From: Mangrovimonas spongiae
GTDB taxonomy: Bacteria > Bacteroidota > Bacteroidia > Flavobacteriales > Flavobacteriaceae
DNA length: 64,000 bases
Assembly (NCBI RefSeq): GCF_003944795.1
Contig: NZ_RWBG01000006.1
Coordinates: 61,214 to 125,213 of the forward strand
Reading direction: 5' to 3'
Positions 26,353-35,418 of the stretch are shown one piece after another (position 1 is the stretch's first letter; every line of letters starts with the position of its first letter). A program made the translations under genes and the position numbers. Under the pieces are notes generated by a model. The model was not told the origin of the DNA and did no database searches. It worked only from the letters and a program-made list of their open reading frames with translations.

Positions 26353-27171
26353 TTAAGCATCTTTTGTAAAGGCTTCCATAACCTCGTTACTTACACCTAC
26401 ATTAGAGAATCCACCATCGTGATACAAGTTTTGTAAGGCTACCATTTTGGTAAGATCGCTAAACATGGTTACTATGTAATTGGCACAATCCATGGCACTG
26501 GCATTTCCTAGTGGCGACATTTTATCGGCATAACTAATAAACCCATCAAATCCTTTTACACCTTGCCCTGCTGTTGTAGGCGTTGGTGATTGTGAAATTG
26601 TATTGACGCGCACTTGTTTTTCTTTACCAAAAAAGTACCCAAAACTTCTGGCTATACTTTCTAATAGCGCTTTATTATCGGCCATGTCGTTATAATCTGG
26701 AAAAACGCGTTGTGCTGCCATATAAGTTAAAGCTATAATGCTTCCCCAGCTGTTCATCGCATCTTTTTTGTATAGGGTTTGCATGACTTTATGAAACGAA
26801 GTAGCCGATACATCGGTTCCTTTTTGAGTCCAGTCATAATTTTGGTCGGTATAATGTCTGCCTTTTCTAACGTTAATAGACATTCCAATAGAGTGTAGCA
26901 CAAAGTCTATTTTTCCACCTAAAATTTCCATAGACTTTTCTATTAAGTTCTCTAAGTCCTCTAACGATGTGGCATCAGCTGGAATAACTTGCGCACCTGT
27001 TTGCTCGGCTAGTTTGTTTATTTGCCCCATACGCATGGCTACAGGAGCGTTTGTTAATACAAACTCACCACCTTCTTCATGTACGCGAAGTGCTGTTTTC
27101 CATGCGATAGAGTTTTCATCTAATGCACCAAAAATGATTCCTTTCTTTCCTTTTAATAAATTATATGACAT
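26353..27171 (-). CDS. fabI: Enoyl-[acyl-carrier-protein] reductase (NADH), FabI type
   Basis: Reduces trans-2-enoyl-ACP in the last step of each fatty-acid elongation cycle. The 272-residue short-chain dehydrogenase fold has GIIFGALDENSIAWKTALRV as nucleotide-binding start, the LHSIGMS segment, and the FabI catalytic pattern Tyr-x6-Lys in DYNDMADNKALLE. The start is the ATG at 27171 (MSYNLLKGKK); an upstream in-frame ATG at 27204 would add 11 residues not expected for the family. It follows recN by 41 bp and a strong terminator lies downstream. Confidence 0.95.
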   Translation of the reverse strand: MSYNLLKGKKGIIFGALDENSIAWKTALRVHEEGGEFVLTNAPVAMRMGQINKLAEQTGAQVIPADATSLEDLENLIEKSMEILGGKIDFVLHSIGMSINVRKGRHYTDQNYDWTQKGTDVSATSFHKVMQTLYKKDAMNSWGSIIALTYMAAQRVFPDYNDMADNKALLESIARSFGYFFGKEKQVRVNTISQSPTPTTAGQGVKGFDGFISYADKMSPLGNASAMDCANYIVTMFSDLTKMVALQNLYHDGGFSNVGVSNEVMEAFTKDA

Positions 27172-27212
27172 AGTCTTGTTGTTGATTCGTTGTTTAAATT
27201 TCAAAGATAGTA

Positions 27213-28865
27213 TTAATTCAATAATTGTTTGGCATGTGCTAGGGCAGAATTTGAAATTTCTACACCACCAAGCATTTGTGCTATTTCTACAATACGATCG
27301 TCGTGATTTAATTGTATTAAATTCGTGGTTGTTTTGTCTTTTTTTGTGTCTTTAAACACTTTAAAGTGCGTATGGCCTTTCGCAGCTACTTGCGGTAAAT
27401 GCGTTATTGAAAACACTTGCATGTTCTGGCTCATTTTAAGCATAATCTCGGCCATTTTGTTAGAAACTTCTCCAGAAACACCAGTATCTATTTCATCGAA
27501 CATAATAGACGGCAGCTGTACGTAATTAGACAATACATATTTAATAGATAGCATAATTCTAGACAATTCCCCACCAGAAGCTGCTTTTTTAAGCTCATTA
27601 AATGCCATGCCTTTATTTGCAGTAAATAAAAATGATAGTTCGTCCTTACCGTTTGGCAAAAAAGTTTCTGTAGGTTGTACCTGAATTTTAAATTGAGCGT
27701 TTGGCATACCTAATTGCCCTAAAAGTGCTTGTAATTGTTTTATTAACCCTGGAATGGCTTTCGCTCTTTTTTGATGAATGTCTTCAGAAAGCTTGTTTAA
27801 GGTTTCGGCTTTTTGTGCAATGTCCTTTTCTAAAGCTTCTATATGTTCATCTAAACTTTCACCTTCTAATACTTTTTGAGCTAAGTCGCTTTTAATTTCG
27901 ATAAGGTCATCAACATCATCAACCAAGTGTTTTTTTAAAAGGTCGTTAATAACTTGTAATTTGTCGTTTACCAGTTGTAGTCTATTAGGATCTGTTTCTA
28001 AATTTTCCTGAAAAGCTTCAATCTCTGAAAAAATATCATCTACTTCTATGATAACTGATTGGATGCGTTCGTTAACATTTTTATAGTTTTCTGAAAACTG
28101 TGATAAGCTTTGAAAGTTACTTTTTAAATCGTTTAACATACCTAAAACGCTCGCTTGATCGTTATCTAGCAGTTGATGTGAGTGCGACAACCTTTCTTGT
28201 ATTTCTTCTACATTATTTAGCGTTTCATATTCTTCTTCTAAAGCTTGTAATTCGCCTGAAACCAAATTGGCTTCTTCTAACTCATTTAATAAAAATAGGT
28301 TGTAATCATGCTCTTTTACGGCTTCCGACTTTTGTAAAATCTTCTCCTCCAACATCTTTTCAAGATCTTTATAATGTTTTAATTGCTCTTGATACAATGT
28401 GATGTTTTTGGTGTTTTTTGCCAAAGCATCGATAACTTGAAACTGAAAATCGTTGGTAACTAGTTGCAAGGTTTCATGTTGTGAATGAATGTCGATTAGT
28501 TGATTTCCTAAAACTTGAAGACTGCTTAAATTAACTGGAGAATCGTTAACAAAGGCTCTAGATTTGCCTGATGGCAATATTTCTCGTCTAATAATGGTTT
28601 GCACATCGTAATCTAAGTCTTCCGATTTAAAAAGTGCCTTTAAGTTTAAATGTTCTAAATTAAACTCTGCTTCGATAATACATTTTTCTTCAGGGTTTTT
28701 AATAGCACTTAAATCGGCACGTTTTCCTAATATTAACGATAAGCCACCTAATAATATAGATTTTCCGGCTCCTGTTTCACCAGTAATTATTGTAAATCCT
28801 TGCGTAAAATTGACTTCGAGATTTTCAATTAAGGCGTAATTTTTTATGGAAAGTGATGTTAGCAT
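27213..28865 (-). CDS. recN: DNA repair protein RecN
   Basis: SMC-like ATPase that gathers DNA ends during double-strand break repair. The 550-residue protein has the N-terminal Walker A GETGAGKSILLGG, a long central coiled coil (about residues 150-370), the ABC signature SGGELSRIMLSIKYVL and Walker B IMFDEIDTGVSGEV, with the His-containing ITHLPQVAAKGHTH near the end. Length is normal for RecN. It lies between the DUF4835 gene (39 bp upstream) and fabI (41 bp downstream), an order I recall as conserved in flavobacteria. Confidence 0.95.
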   Translation of the reverse strand: MLTSLSIKNYALIENLEVNFTQGFTIITGETGAGKSILLGGLSLILGKRADLSAIKNPEEKCIIEAEFNLEHLNLKALFKSEDLDYDVQTIIRREILPSGKSRAFVNDSPVNLSSLQVLGNQLIDIHSQHETLQLVTNDFQFQVIDALAKNTKNITLYQEQLKHYKDLEKMLEEKILQKSEAVKEHDYNLFLLNELEEANLVSGELQALEEEYETLNNVEEIQERLSHSHQLLDNDQASVLGMLNDLKSNFQSLSQFSENYKNVNERIQSVIIEVDDIFSEIEAFQENLETDPNRLQLVNDKLQVINDLLKKHLVDDVDDLIEIKSDLAQKVLEGESLDEHIEALEKDIAQKAETLNKLSEDIHQKRAKAIPGLIKQLQALLGQLGMPNAQFKIQVQPTETFLPNGKDELSFLFTANKGMAFNELKKAASGGELSRIMLSIKYVLSNYVQLPSIMFDEIDTGVSGEVSNKMAEIMLKMSQNMQVFSITHLPQVAAKGHTHFKVFKDTKKDKTTTNLIQLNHDDRIVEIAQMLGGVEISNSALAHAKQLLN

Positions 28866-28904
28866 TACACTAATATAATTATAAACCGTAAAACACTAAA
28901 AAAT

Positions 28905-29792
28905 TTAAAACTTTATATTACGCCATTTGCTAGAATGCATTGGCGCTACTCTATTTAAAGTACTCATAAGCTCTGTGATTTCTACACTTGGACCATCGGT
29001 AAAAATGTCCTCAATTTCATCGGCTTTAGCATCAAAAAAGGTACGTAGTAAATAAGAGTTTGGGCGTCTTTTATGAAGTTCGTTAAACCTATTTAAAGCC
29101 GAAGCTATAGTTGCTTTTGCTTTTTTTACATCGTTATGCATATTATCTAGCCCTTCCCTATGGTAAGCATACATAACATCGCGATACTCTTTATAGGTTG
29201 ACGATCTAACATTATCTATTAAAGCAAATCTAGATTGCAACCCATCTTCTAATCGCCAACCAGCCGAGCCTTCTTGTTGCGAATAATTTACAATAGTTTG
29301 GGCTTGTTTAAAATATTCATCGCCTCCATTAGGCTTAAACGTATCTGCATCAATACCTAAAACCATATAAATGTGAAAAGCTAATACCGAGACTAAGTTG
29401 GATTGAAATTGGTTAGGATTGTAAATTAAGTTTTGAAATTCTAGATACTTAAATACAAAATCTTTATCGTTTACATTGTAAACAGGCGAGCCATACGTTG
29501 AACCATAAATTGGTCTTGAAGATTGTACTTGTATAGTTGCCTTGTAATTATCGTTATTATACTCTGTTATATTTATAAAAATACCACAATCTATTCGTTC
29601 TTGTGGTGCAAATGTTTTATTGGTCCATGCAGTATTATTTACAAACTCTGTAAGTTGCTTCTCAAGGGTTTTAAAAATTTGAAGATTTTGGTTACCTGTT
29701 TGTTGCGCGTTAACAACCACGCTACAATTGAGTTCTTGAGACGTAACAGATAAAGAAAAAAACAGTAATAAAACGGTAAGTATTTTATTCAT
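28905..29792 (-). CDS. DUF4835 family exported protein (possible T9SS component PorD)
   Basis: 295-residue protein with a short signal peptide (residues 1-18, ending VTSQ) and the conserved beginning ELNCSVVVNAQQTG. Other recognisable stretches are the SRPIYGSTYGSPV segment, YNPNQFQSNLVSVLAFHIY and the MRLED-like GWRLEDGLQSRF. These fit DUF4835, a family confined to Bacteroidetes and, as far as I recall, also listed as the T9SS accessory protein PorD. Its start overlaps the end of coaBC by 8 bases, so expression is coupled. The function is not evident from sequence alone, but a role in envelope export fits its neighbours bamD and several T9SS cargo genes. Confidence 0.82.
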   Translation of the reverse strand: MNKILTVLLLFFSLSVTSQELNCSVVVNAQQTGNQNLQIFKTLEKQLTEFVNNTAWTNKTFAPQERIDCGIFINITEYNNDNYKATIQVQSSRPIYGSTYGSPVYNVNDKDFVFKYLEFQNLIYNPNQFQSNLVSVLAFHIYMVLGIDADTFKPNGGDEYFKQAQTIVNYSQQEGSAGWRLEDGLQSRFALIDNVRSSTYKEYRDVMYAYHREGLDNMHNDVKKAKATIASALNRFNELHKRRPNSYLLRTFFDAKADEIEDIFTDGPSVEITELMSTLNRVAPMHSSKWRNIKF

Positions 29793-30996
29793 TAAGTTGA
29801 CTTATTATTTCGTTTAAAATATCTACAGCAACATCTGCTTTAGATTTTAATTCAAACTCAGAAATACGTTCTTTATTATCGATAAGGGTGATTTTATTTG
29901 TTTGCGATTTAAAACCTGCTCCTTTATCGTTTAACGAATTTAATACAATTAAATTTAAATTTTTCTTTTTAAGCTTTTGTTTTGCATTTTCTAGCTCGTT
30001 ATTGGTTTCTAAAGCAAATCCTACCAGAAATTGGTGCTGTTTAATTGCTCCTAACGAGGCTAGAATATCTTTATTTTTAACCAATTCTAACACTAAATCA
30101 TCGGTGTTCTTTTTTATTTTCTGATTGGCAACGTGTTTTGGTCTGTAGTCTGATACGGCGGCAGAAAGAATAGCAATATCACATTTGGCAAAATACTTAT
30201 GTGCTTCTTGATACATCTCTTGAGCACTTATCACAGGAATAACCTGAATAAGATTATGCGTGACACTTTGGTTTGTTGGTCCTGTAATTAAAATAACGTT
30301 AGCCCCTAAATTTGCTGCTGCTTTGGCTATTTCAAACCCCATTTTACCACTAGAATGATTTCCTATAAATCGTACAGGGTCTATGGCTTCGTAGGTTGGA
30401 CCAGCTGTAATTAAAACTGTTTTTTCTTTTAAAGGCAGTTTGCCTAAAATATCATTTTCTATAAACGAAAGAATATGTTCGGGTTCTGCCATTCTACCTT
30501 CACCTACTAATCCGCTAGCCAATTCACCACTTTCGGCAGGAATTAGAATGTTACCAAAGTCTTGCAATTTATTTAAGGACGTCTTGGTTGAGGCGTGTTT
30601 ATACATATCTAAATCCATAGCAGGCGCAAAATATACAGGGCATTTTGCTGATAGATATGTTGCTAGTAATAAGTTATCGCAAGTCCCATTAGCCATTTTA
30701 GACATGGTATTGGCTGTAGCAGGGGCAATTACCATAAAATCTGCCCATAAGCCTAACTCTACATGGTTATTCCAAGTGTCGTTATCATCGTCTTCATTGG
30801 TAAATGAAGAATGTACAGGGTTTTTGGAGAGTGTAGATAATGTTAATGGTGTAACAAAATCTTTCGCGGAAGGTGTTAAAACAACTTTTACATTGGCTCC
30901 GGCTTTTATAAAAAGCCGAACCAATGTAGCTGTTTTGTAAGCGGCTATTCCAGCACTTATGCCTAATAGAATGTTTTTACCGCTTAAAATAGACAT
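29785..30996 (-). CDS. coaBC: Bifunctional phosphopantothenoylcysteine decarboxylase / phosphopantothenate-cysteine ligase
   Basis: Two consecutive steps of coenzyme A synthesis in one protein of 403 residues. The N-terminal flavoprotein domain (CoaC) has GISAGIAAYKTATLVR, the active-site His in NDTWNNHVELGLWADF, and the NTMSKMANGTCDNLL and PAMDLDMY motifs. The C-terminal CoaB domain begins near residue 185 with LITAGPTYEAIDPVRFIGN and HSSGKMG. It lies 9 bp after rpoZ, within an operon from bamD to fabI. The distant coaE gene (16821) completes the pathway locally. Confidence 0.95.
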   Translation of the reverse strand: MSILSGKNILLGISAGIAAYKTATLVRLFIKAGANVKVVLTPSAKDFVTPLTLSTLSKNPVHSSFTNEDDDNDTWNNHVELGLWADFMVIAPATANTMSKMANGTCDNLLLATYLSAKCPVYFAPAMDLDMYKHASTKTSLNKLQDFGNILIPAESGELASGLVGEGRMAEPEHILSFIENDILGKLPLKEKTVLITAGPTYEAIDPVRFIGNHSSGKMGFEIAKAAANLGANVILITGPTNQSVTHNLIQVIPVISAQEMYQEAHKYFAKCDIAILSAAVSDYRPKHVANQKIKKNTDDLVLELVKNKDILASLGAIKQHQFLVGFALETNNELENAKQKLKKKNLNLIVLNSLNDKGAGFKSQTNKITLIDNKERISEFELKSKADVAVDILNEIISQLNE

Positions 30997-31005
30997 ATAT
31001 CTAAA

Positions 31006-31335
31006 TTATTCTTTAGTATCGCCTTCTGTATTTCTGTAGTAGATTTTATCGTCTAACCACTCTTGTACAGCTAAAGCATGAGGTTTTGGTAATCTTTCAT
31101 AAAATCTAGACACTTCAATCTGCTCTTTATTTTCAAAGATTTCCTCTAAGCTATCATTATAAGTAGCAAACTCCTCAAGTTTTTCAATTAACTCTTTTTT
31201 AATCTCTGAGTTAATTTGATCTGCTCTTTTAGCAATAACAGAAATGGCCTCGTAAATATTATTTGTTGGGGCATCAATTTCATTTCTGTTATAAGTAACT
31301 GTGCTTGCAGGCGCTTTAATTTTCTTTACATCCAT
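31006..31335 (-). CDS. rpoZ: RNA polymerase omega subunit
   Basis: Small subunit that assists assembly of the beta' subunit. The 109-residue protein contains the omega core NNIYEAISVIAKRADQIN, equivalent to the NRFELVLVAARRARQL-type motif of other bacteria, followed by a charged C-terminal part. Flavobacterial omega sequences diverge strongly from the Escherichia type, so recognition rests on this motif and on the conserved location between bamD (11 bp upstream) and coaBC (9 bp downstream). Confidence 0.88.
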   Translation of the reverse strand: MDVKKIKAPASTVTYNRNEIDAPTNNIYEAISVIAKRADQINSEIKKELIEKLEEFATYNDSLEEIFENKEQIEVSRFYERLPKPHALAVQEWLDDKIYYRNTEGDTKE

Positions 31336-31346
31336 TATGTTGAAAT

Positions 31347-32159
31347 TTAGCTTTTGGTATTGTATTTTTTCAATTCGTTATTAATATCCACTATCATTTT
31401 ATCGGCTTCTTCAATATATTCAGATTCTGAATAGCTTTTTTTGAAAGAACTATAGTATGTTTTGGCATTTTCTAGACGTTCTTGTTTTTTAGATTCGATA
31501 CTATTCATGGCCAGGTTATACGCCGAATCTAACTTGTAATACAAGGCATCTTCTCTTAGGCTTGATCCTGGAAAATCGAAAATAAAATTATCAAAAGCTT
31601 TTATTGGAGCTTCGTAATCGCCTGTATAACCAGCAATTTTATTGTATTGTTTGGCTATTTCAAAAGCTTTAAGTTCTAATTTATAGTCTAATTCTTTTAC
31701 TAACTTGTTAGCTTCTGGTAAATATTCAGACTCTGGATATAAGTTAATAAATTGCTGAAACTTATCTATCGCATCTTTTGTATCTATTTGTGCTTTTGAA
31801 AACACTGGCGATAACATATATGTGCTTTTAGCACTTAAAAAAGCGGCTTCTTCTACCTTTTCACTCTCAGGGTAAGCCGATACAAACCTATCAAAGTGAT
31901 AGCCCGCCAAATAATACTCGTCCATTTTAAAGTAAGCCATAGCATTTAAGTATGTTAACTTTTCTGCTTGTGGTTTTCCTCTGTAGCTAGGAATAATTTG
32001 CTCGAAAAGCTTATTGGCTTTGGCATATTTCCCTTTATCGTACAGGGCTTCCCCTACTTTAAATTTTTCTGAAACCTCTTCAGACTTTAATGCCTTTTGG
32101 TATTCGCTGCAAGAGGTTAAAATTGTGAACGTTATAAATATGTAAAAAAGTTTCTTCAT
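31347..32159 (-). CDS. bamD: Outer membrane assembly lipoprotein BamD
   Basis: Periplasmic lipoprotein of the BAM complex that inserts beta-barrel proteins into the outer membrane. The 270 residues begin with a lipoprotein signal peptide whose lipobox is LTSC (Cys17), followed by TPR-type helices (for example YDKGKYAKANKLFEQIIPSY and YHFDRFVSAYPESEKVEEA). Length and repeat layout fit BamD/YfiO. It is the first gene of the unit leading to fabI, with a TAnnTTTG box 17 bp upstream. An AT-rich gap of 115 bp separates it from dapA. Confidence 0.92.
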   Translation of the reverse strand: MKKLFYIFITFTILTSCSEYQKALKSEEVSEKFKVGEALYDKGKYAKANKLFEQIIPSYRGKPQAEKLTYLNAMAYFKMDEYYLAGYHFDRFVSAYPESEKVEEAAFLSAKSTYMLSPVFSKAQIDTKDAIDKFQQFINLYPESEYLPEANKLVKELDYKLELKAFEIAKQYNKIAGYTGDYEAPIKAFDNFIFDFPGSSLREDALYYKLDSAYNLAMNSIESKKQERLENAKTYYSSFKKSYSESEYIEEADKMIVDINNELKKYNTKS

Positions 32160-32176
32160 TGTTAAAAAACAGACTG

Positions 32177-32184
32177 CAAAGCTA
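32177..32184 (-). promoter_or_regulatory. -7 promoter box for the bamD-to-fabI operon
   Basis: Minus-strand TAGCTTTG fits TAnnTTTG, 17 bp upstream of the bamD start codon. Confidence 0.6.
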
Positions 32185-32274
32185 ATTTATTATTATGGAT
32201 TTTAAAAATATTTTTCTTGGGCTAAGTTAAAGTTTAAACCGTGGTATAAATAGGGTTTAAATTTAATTTAACGT

Positions 32275-33153
32275 TTAGAAGGTTTTTACATAATGGGCGA
32301 TTTGTTCTTTTAATCCATTTGTTGCTTGAACTAAAGGTAATCTAACATCTGGTTTGCACAAGCCTTTTTCTGCTAAAACAGCTTTTATACCTGCTGGATT
32401 ATTTTCGGAGAAAATATATCCCATAATATCTGTTAACTTAAAATGTAACTTGTAAGCCTCATCAACATTACGCTTTAAGCCTAATTGAATCATTTTAGCA
32501 AATTCTTTAGGAAATGCTTGACCTATTACAGAAATAACACCAGACCCGCCAGCTAAAACAATTCCCAATGCAAGATCGTCGTCGCCAGAAATAATTGAAA
32601 ATCCATCAGGTTTGTTTTTTATTAGCTCTAAATACTGTTGCACATTATTTCCTGCTTCTTTTACGGCAATAATATTTTCAAAATCTCTGGCCAACCTTAA
32701 AGTTGTCTCAGGCAACATATTAGAGGCTGTTCTTCCTGGTACATTATAAAGAATAATAGGTTTTGGAGACGCTTTAGAAACGGCTTTAAAATGTTGATAT
32801 ACGCCTTCTTGAGTAGGTTTACTGTAATAAGGAGATACCGAAAGTATGGCATCGACATCATTTAAATTTGTTGAGGTGATTTCCTCGATAACCGATGCTG
32901 TATTGTTACCGCCTATGCCTAAAACAATAGGCACGCGTTTATTTGTTACTTTTACTACCGTCTCTAGAATAGCTTTCTTTTCTTCTCTAGAAATCGTAGC
33001 ACTTTCTCCCGTAGTTCCACTTACTACTAAGTAGTTTGTGCCGTTTTCAATATTGTAATCAACAAGTTTTGAAAGTGCATCAAAATCTACACTTAAATCT
33101 TCTTTAAACGGTGTTATTAAAGCAACACCTGTACCTTCAAATTTGTTAGTCAT
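32275..33153 (-). CDS. dapA: 4-hydroxy-tetrahydrodipicolinate synthase
   Basis: Condenses pyruvate with aspartate semialdehyde in the lysine and diaminopimelate pathway. The 292-residue TIM barrel has VVSGTTGESATISREE (phosphate and hydroxyl contacts), ILYNVPGRTASN with the catalytic Tyr, the Schiff-base Lys in IIAVKEAGNN and the IISGDDDLAL motif. Its start overlaps the end of the upstream DUF6913 gene by 8 bases, so both are expressed from the promoter at 33693. The end product pathway continues with dapF at 51.6 kb. Confidence 0.95.
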   Translation of the reverse strand: MTNKFEGTGVALITPFKEDLSVDFDALSKLVDYNIENGTNYLVVSGTTGESATISREEKKAILETVVKVTNKRVPIVLGIGGNNTASVIEEITSTNLNDVDAILSVSPYYSKPTQEGVYQHFKAVSKASPKPIILYNVPGRTASNMLPETTLRLARDFENIIAVKEAGNNVQQYLELIKNKPDGFSIISGDDDLALGIVLAGGSGVISVIGQAFPKEFAKMIQLGLKRNVDEAYKLHFKLTDIMGYIFSENNPAGIKAVLAEKGLCKPDVRLPLVQATNGLKEQIAHYVKTF

Positions 33154-33673
33154 GTTGTATTTTATTTAGTACTTTTAGGTATTTATGTAATTCGGTTTTA
33201 AAACTTTCTAATTGGTTTAGATTGGTTTTTATTATTAAATCATTTAAACGTTCGTCTTGCTGATAAACACCAACTTTAAATTTTGCTTTTGAAGCTGCTG
33301 TTATGTAACGTAACTCTAAAATATCTTGGGTGTAAAAGCTAATTAAAATATCAAAATTAGTATCGATAAATGTTTGTAATTCTGTATTAATGACTTTTCC
33401 ATTCCAAGAAAAATCTTTGGGGTTAAAACAGGTATCCCAAGAATAAGTTACCTCTTTATTTTTTGGCGTAAATGCAATAACTTTTAATTTGTTTGGCTTA
33501 ACCCCAACAACATTATTTAAAGATTTTAAACCTTCAAAATCTATACTTTCATCGGCATTAAAAATAATTCCCATTTTTTTAATAGGACTCTCTTCAAAAC
33601 TATTGTTAGGAGATTTTAAAATTAAATTTAACTGCTTTTTAATAGATTTTTCTTTAAAACCCTTTAAAATCAT
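33146..33673 (-). CDS. DUF6913-type protein of unknown function, upstream of dapA
   Basis: 175-residue soluble protein without signal peptide or membrane segment. I start at the ATG at 33673 (MILKGFKEKSIKK), 19 bp from a promoter box; the in-frame ATG at 33715 lies upstream of that box. The N-terminus is basic, the middle has the conserved MGIIFNADESIDFEGLKSL and the stretch SWNGKVINTELQTFID. It resembles the flavobacterial DUF6913 family that regularly precedes dapA. No catalytic motif can be named. Overlap with dapA indicates coupling, which suggests a link to lysine or peptidoglycan metabolism, but that is inference. Confidence 0.7.
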   Translation of the reverse strand: MILKGFKEKSIKKQLNLILKSPNNSFEESPIKKMGIIFNADESIDFEGLKSLNNVVGVKPNKLKVIAFTPKNKEVTYSWDTCFNPKDFSWNGKVINTELQTFIDTNFDILISFYTQDILELRYITAASKAKFKVGVYQQDERLNDLIIKTNLNQLESFKTELHKYLKVLNKIQHD

Positions 33674-33692
33674 GCTATCTTTATACTTTGTA

Positions 33693-33700
33693 CAAAAGTA
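33693..33700 (-). promoter_or_regulatory. -7 promoter box for the DUF6913-dapA pair
   Basis: Minus-strand TACTTTTG, 19 bp upstream of the ATG at 33673. It argues against the upstream in-frame ATG at 33715. Confidence 0.6.
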
Positions 33701-33735
33701 GTTAAAACTAATCACAAAAGATTGTTAAATAACCT

Positions 33736-34497
33736 ATGAAATTTACACCTATTTGCTTCTTTTTGCTATTCATATCTGTATTTAGCTGTAAGCAAGAAAA
33801 TAAGCACTTAACACGTATTGAAGGGAAACTCCTTCCTATTACAGACAGCTTAGTTAAAAATGCTGAAATTGAAGATATGATTACACCATACAGAAATCAT
33901 ATTAATAAAGATTTAGATAGTGTAATAGCTTATGCTGTAGACACCTATTCAAAATCTGATGGAGAGCTAAATACCGCTATTGGAAATTTATTTGCCGATG
34001 CCATTTACGAACAAGCTAACCCTGTCTTTAAGCAAAGAACAGCTAAAAATATTGATTTAGTTTTAGTTAACCACGGTGGTATTCGCGCTATAATTTCTAA
34101 AGGTAATATTACAAAACGAACCGCTTTTAATATTATGCCTTTTGAAAATAGCATAGTTGTTGTGGCTTTAAACGGAAAAAATGTAAAGCAACTTGTAAAT
34201 TACTTAACCAAAGCTAAACGAGCGCATCCTATTTCTGGTTTAAAACTTACGGTTGATGCCAACTATAATTTAAAAGAAGCTCTTATTAACGGTAAACCTT
34301 TAGATACTTTAAAAACCTATTATGTGGCCACAAACGATTACTTATATAATGGTGGTGATCACATGACATTTTTTAAACCTAACGATTCGCTTTATGTACT
34401 TGATTATAAAATAAGAAATGCCCTTTTAGACTATTTTTATAAAAAAGATACCATAAACCCAACTATTGACGACCGATTTATTAAACTTGATAATTAA
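33736..34497 (+). CDS. Lipoprotein consisting of a 5'-nucleotidase C-terminal domain
   Basis: 253-residue predicted lipoprotein (signal peptide with the lipobox VFSC, Cys18). The mature part is the 5'-nucleotidase C domain alone: SDGELNTAIGNLFADAIYEQAN, DLVLVNHGGIRA, the MPFENSIVVVALNGKNVKQL motif and YYVATNDYLYNGGDHM. In classical UshA-type enzymes this domain follows the metallophosphatase and binds the nucleotide base. Here it is encoded separately, 3 bp upstream of the metallophosphatase gene, so the two halves appear in reverse order. The pair probably acts together in the periplasm or at the surface. Confidence 0.9.
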   Translation: MKFTPICFFLLFISVFSCKQENKHLTRIEGKLLPITDSLVKNAEIEDMITPYRNHINKDLDSVIAYAVDTYSKSDGELNTAIGNLFADAIYEQANPVFKQRTAKNIDLVLVNHGGIRAIISKGNITKRTAFNIMPFENSIVVVALNGKNVKQLVNYLTKAKRAHPISGLKLTVDANYNLKEALINGKPLDTLKTYYVATNDYLYNGGDHMTFFKPNDSLYVLDYKIRNALLDYFYKKDTINPTIDDRFIKLDN

Positions 34498-34500
34498 TTT

Positions 34501-35418
34501 ATGAAACGTAGAGATTTCATTAACCAAGCAGCAGCAGCAACCACATTAGTTTCACTTGGCGGATTAGGGTTACAATCCTTTTCTTCGGCTGCAAAAACGA
34601 CTAAAATTACTATTCTACATACCAACGATGTACATAGCCATATTGATCCTTTTGGCCCAAACGATGGTAGAAATCCTAATAAAGGAGGTGTTGCAAGACG
34701 TGCTAGTTTAATACAATCGATAAGGCAAGAAAACCCAAACACCCTGCTCCTTGATGCTGGCGATATTTTTCAAGGTACACCATACTTTAATTATTATGGA
34801 GGTGAACTTGAGTTTAAACTAATGAGTAAGTTAAAATATGATGCTGCCACAATAGGAAATCATGATTTTGATAACGGGATTGATGGATTATATGCCCAAT
34901 TACCACATGCTAAGTTCGATTTTCTGTCTGCCAATTACAACTTCTCTAATACCGTTATGGACACACATGTTAAGCCTTATAAGGTCTTTAAAAAAGAACA
35001 TTTAAAAGTGGGCGTTTTTGGATTAGGGATTCAACTTAAAGGATTAGTTGATAAAGCCATGTATAAAGAAACTGAATATCTTGATCCTATTGAAATTGCT
35101 CAAGATATGAGCCGTATTTTAAAAACCGAAGAACAATGCGACTTGGTTATATGTTTATCACATTTAGGGTATTATTATGGAGACAACTCTACAAAAGTAA
35201 GCGATCTTGTTGTAGCTAAAAACACAAAGGATATCGACTTAATAATTGGCGGACATACACATACTTTTTTACCGAAACCTACAGTTACCAAAAATAGTGA
35301 AGGAAAAAATGTACTGGTTAATCAAGTAGGATGTTATGGTATAAACTTAGGACGAGTAGACTTTTTCTTTGATAACGATAAAAACAAAAGTGCCGACGGT
35401 GCTTCTATAATTGTTTAA
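34501..35418 (+). CDS. Metallophosphatase (5'-nucleotidase N-terminal domain) with a twin-Arg signal
   Basis: 305-residue exported phosphatase. The N-terminus has a twin-arginine-like signal (MKRRDFINQAAAATTLVS). The calcineurin-type metal motifs are all present: ILHTNDVHSHIDP, DAGDIFQGTPYFNYY, GNHDFDNG, CLSHLGYY and IGGHTHTF. The protein stops where a UshA-like enzyme would continue into its substrate-binding domain; that domain is the preceding gene. Substrates are likely nucleotides or UDP-sugars. The product may fold in the cytoplasm and leave by Tat, unlike its lipoprotein partner, which has a Sec-type signal. Confidence 0.92.
   Translation: MKRRDFINQAAAATTLVSLGGLGLQSFSSAAKTTKITILHTNDVHSHIDPFGPNDGRNPNKGGVARRASLIQSIRQENPNTLLLDAGDIFQGTPYFNYYGGELEFKLMSKLKYDAATIGNHDFDNGIDGLYAQLPHAKFDFLSANYNFSNTVMDTHVKPYKVFKKEHLKVGVFGLGIQLKGLVDKAMYKETEYLDPIEIAQDMSRILKTEEQCDLVICLSHLGYYYGDNSTKVSDLVVAKNTKDIDLIIGGHTHTFLPKPTVTKNSEGKNVLVNQVGCYGINLGRVDFFFDNDKNKSADGASIIV

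Noticed and set aside
32230..32262. Terminator between dapA and bamD
   Set aside because: TTTAAACC/GGTTTAAA can pair but has a long loop and no T tract on the minus strand, so it was not listed as a feature.
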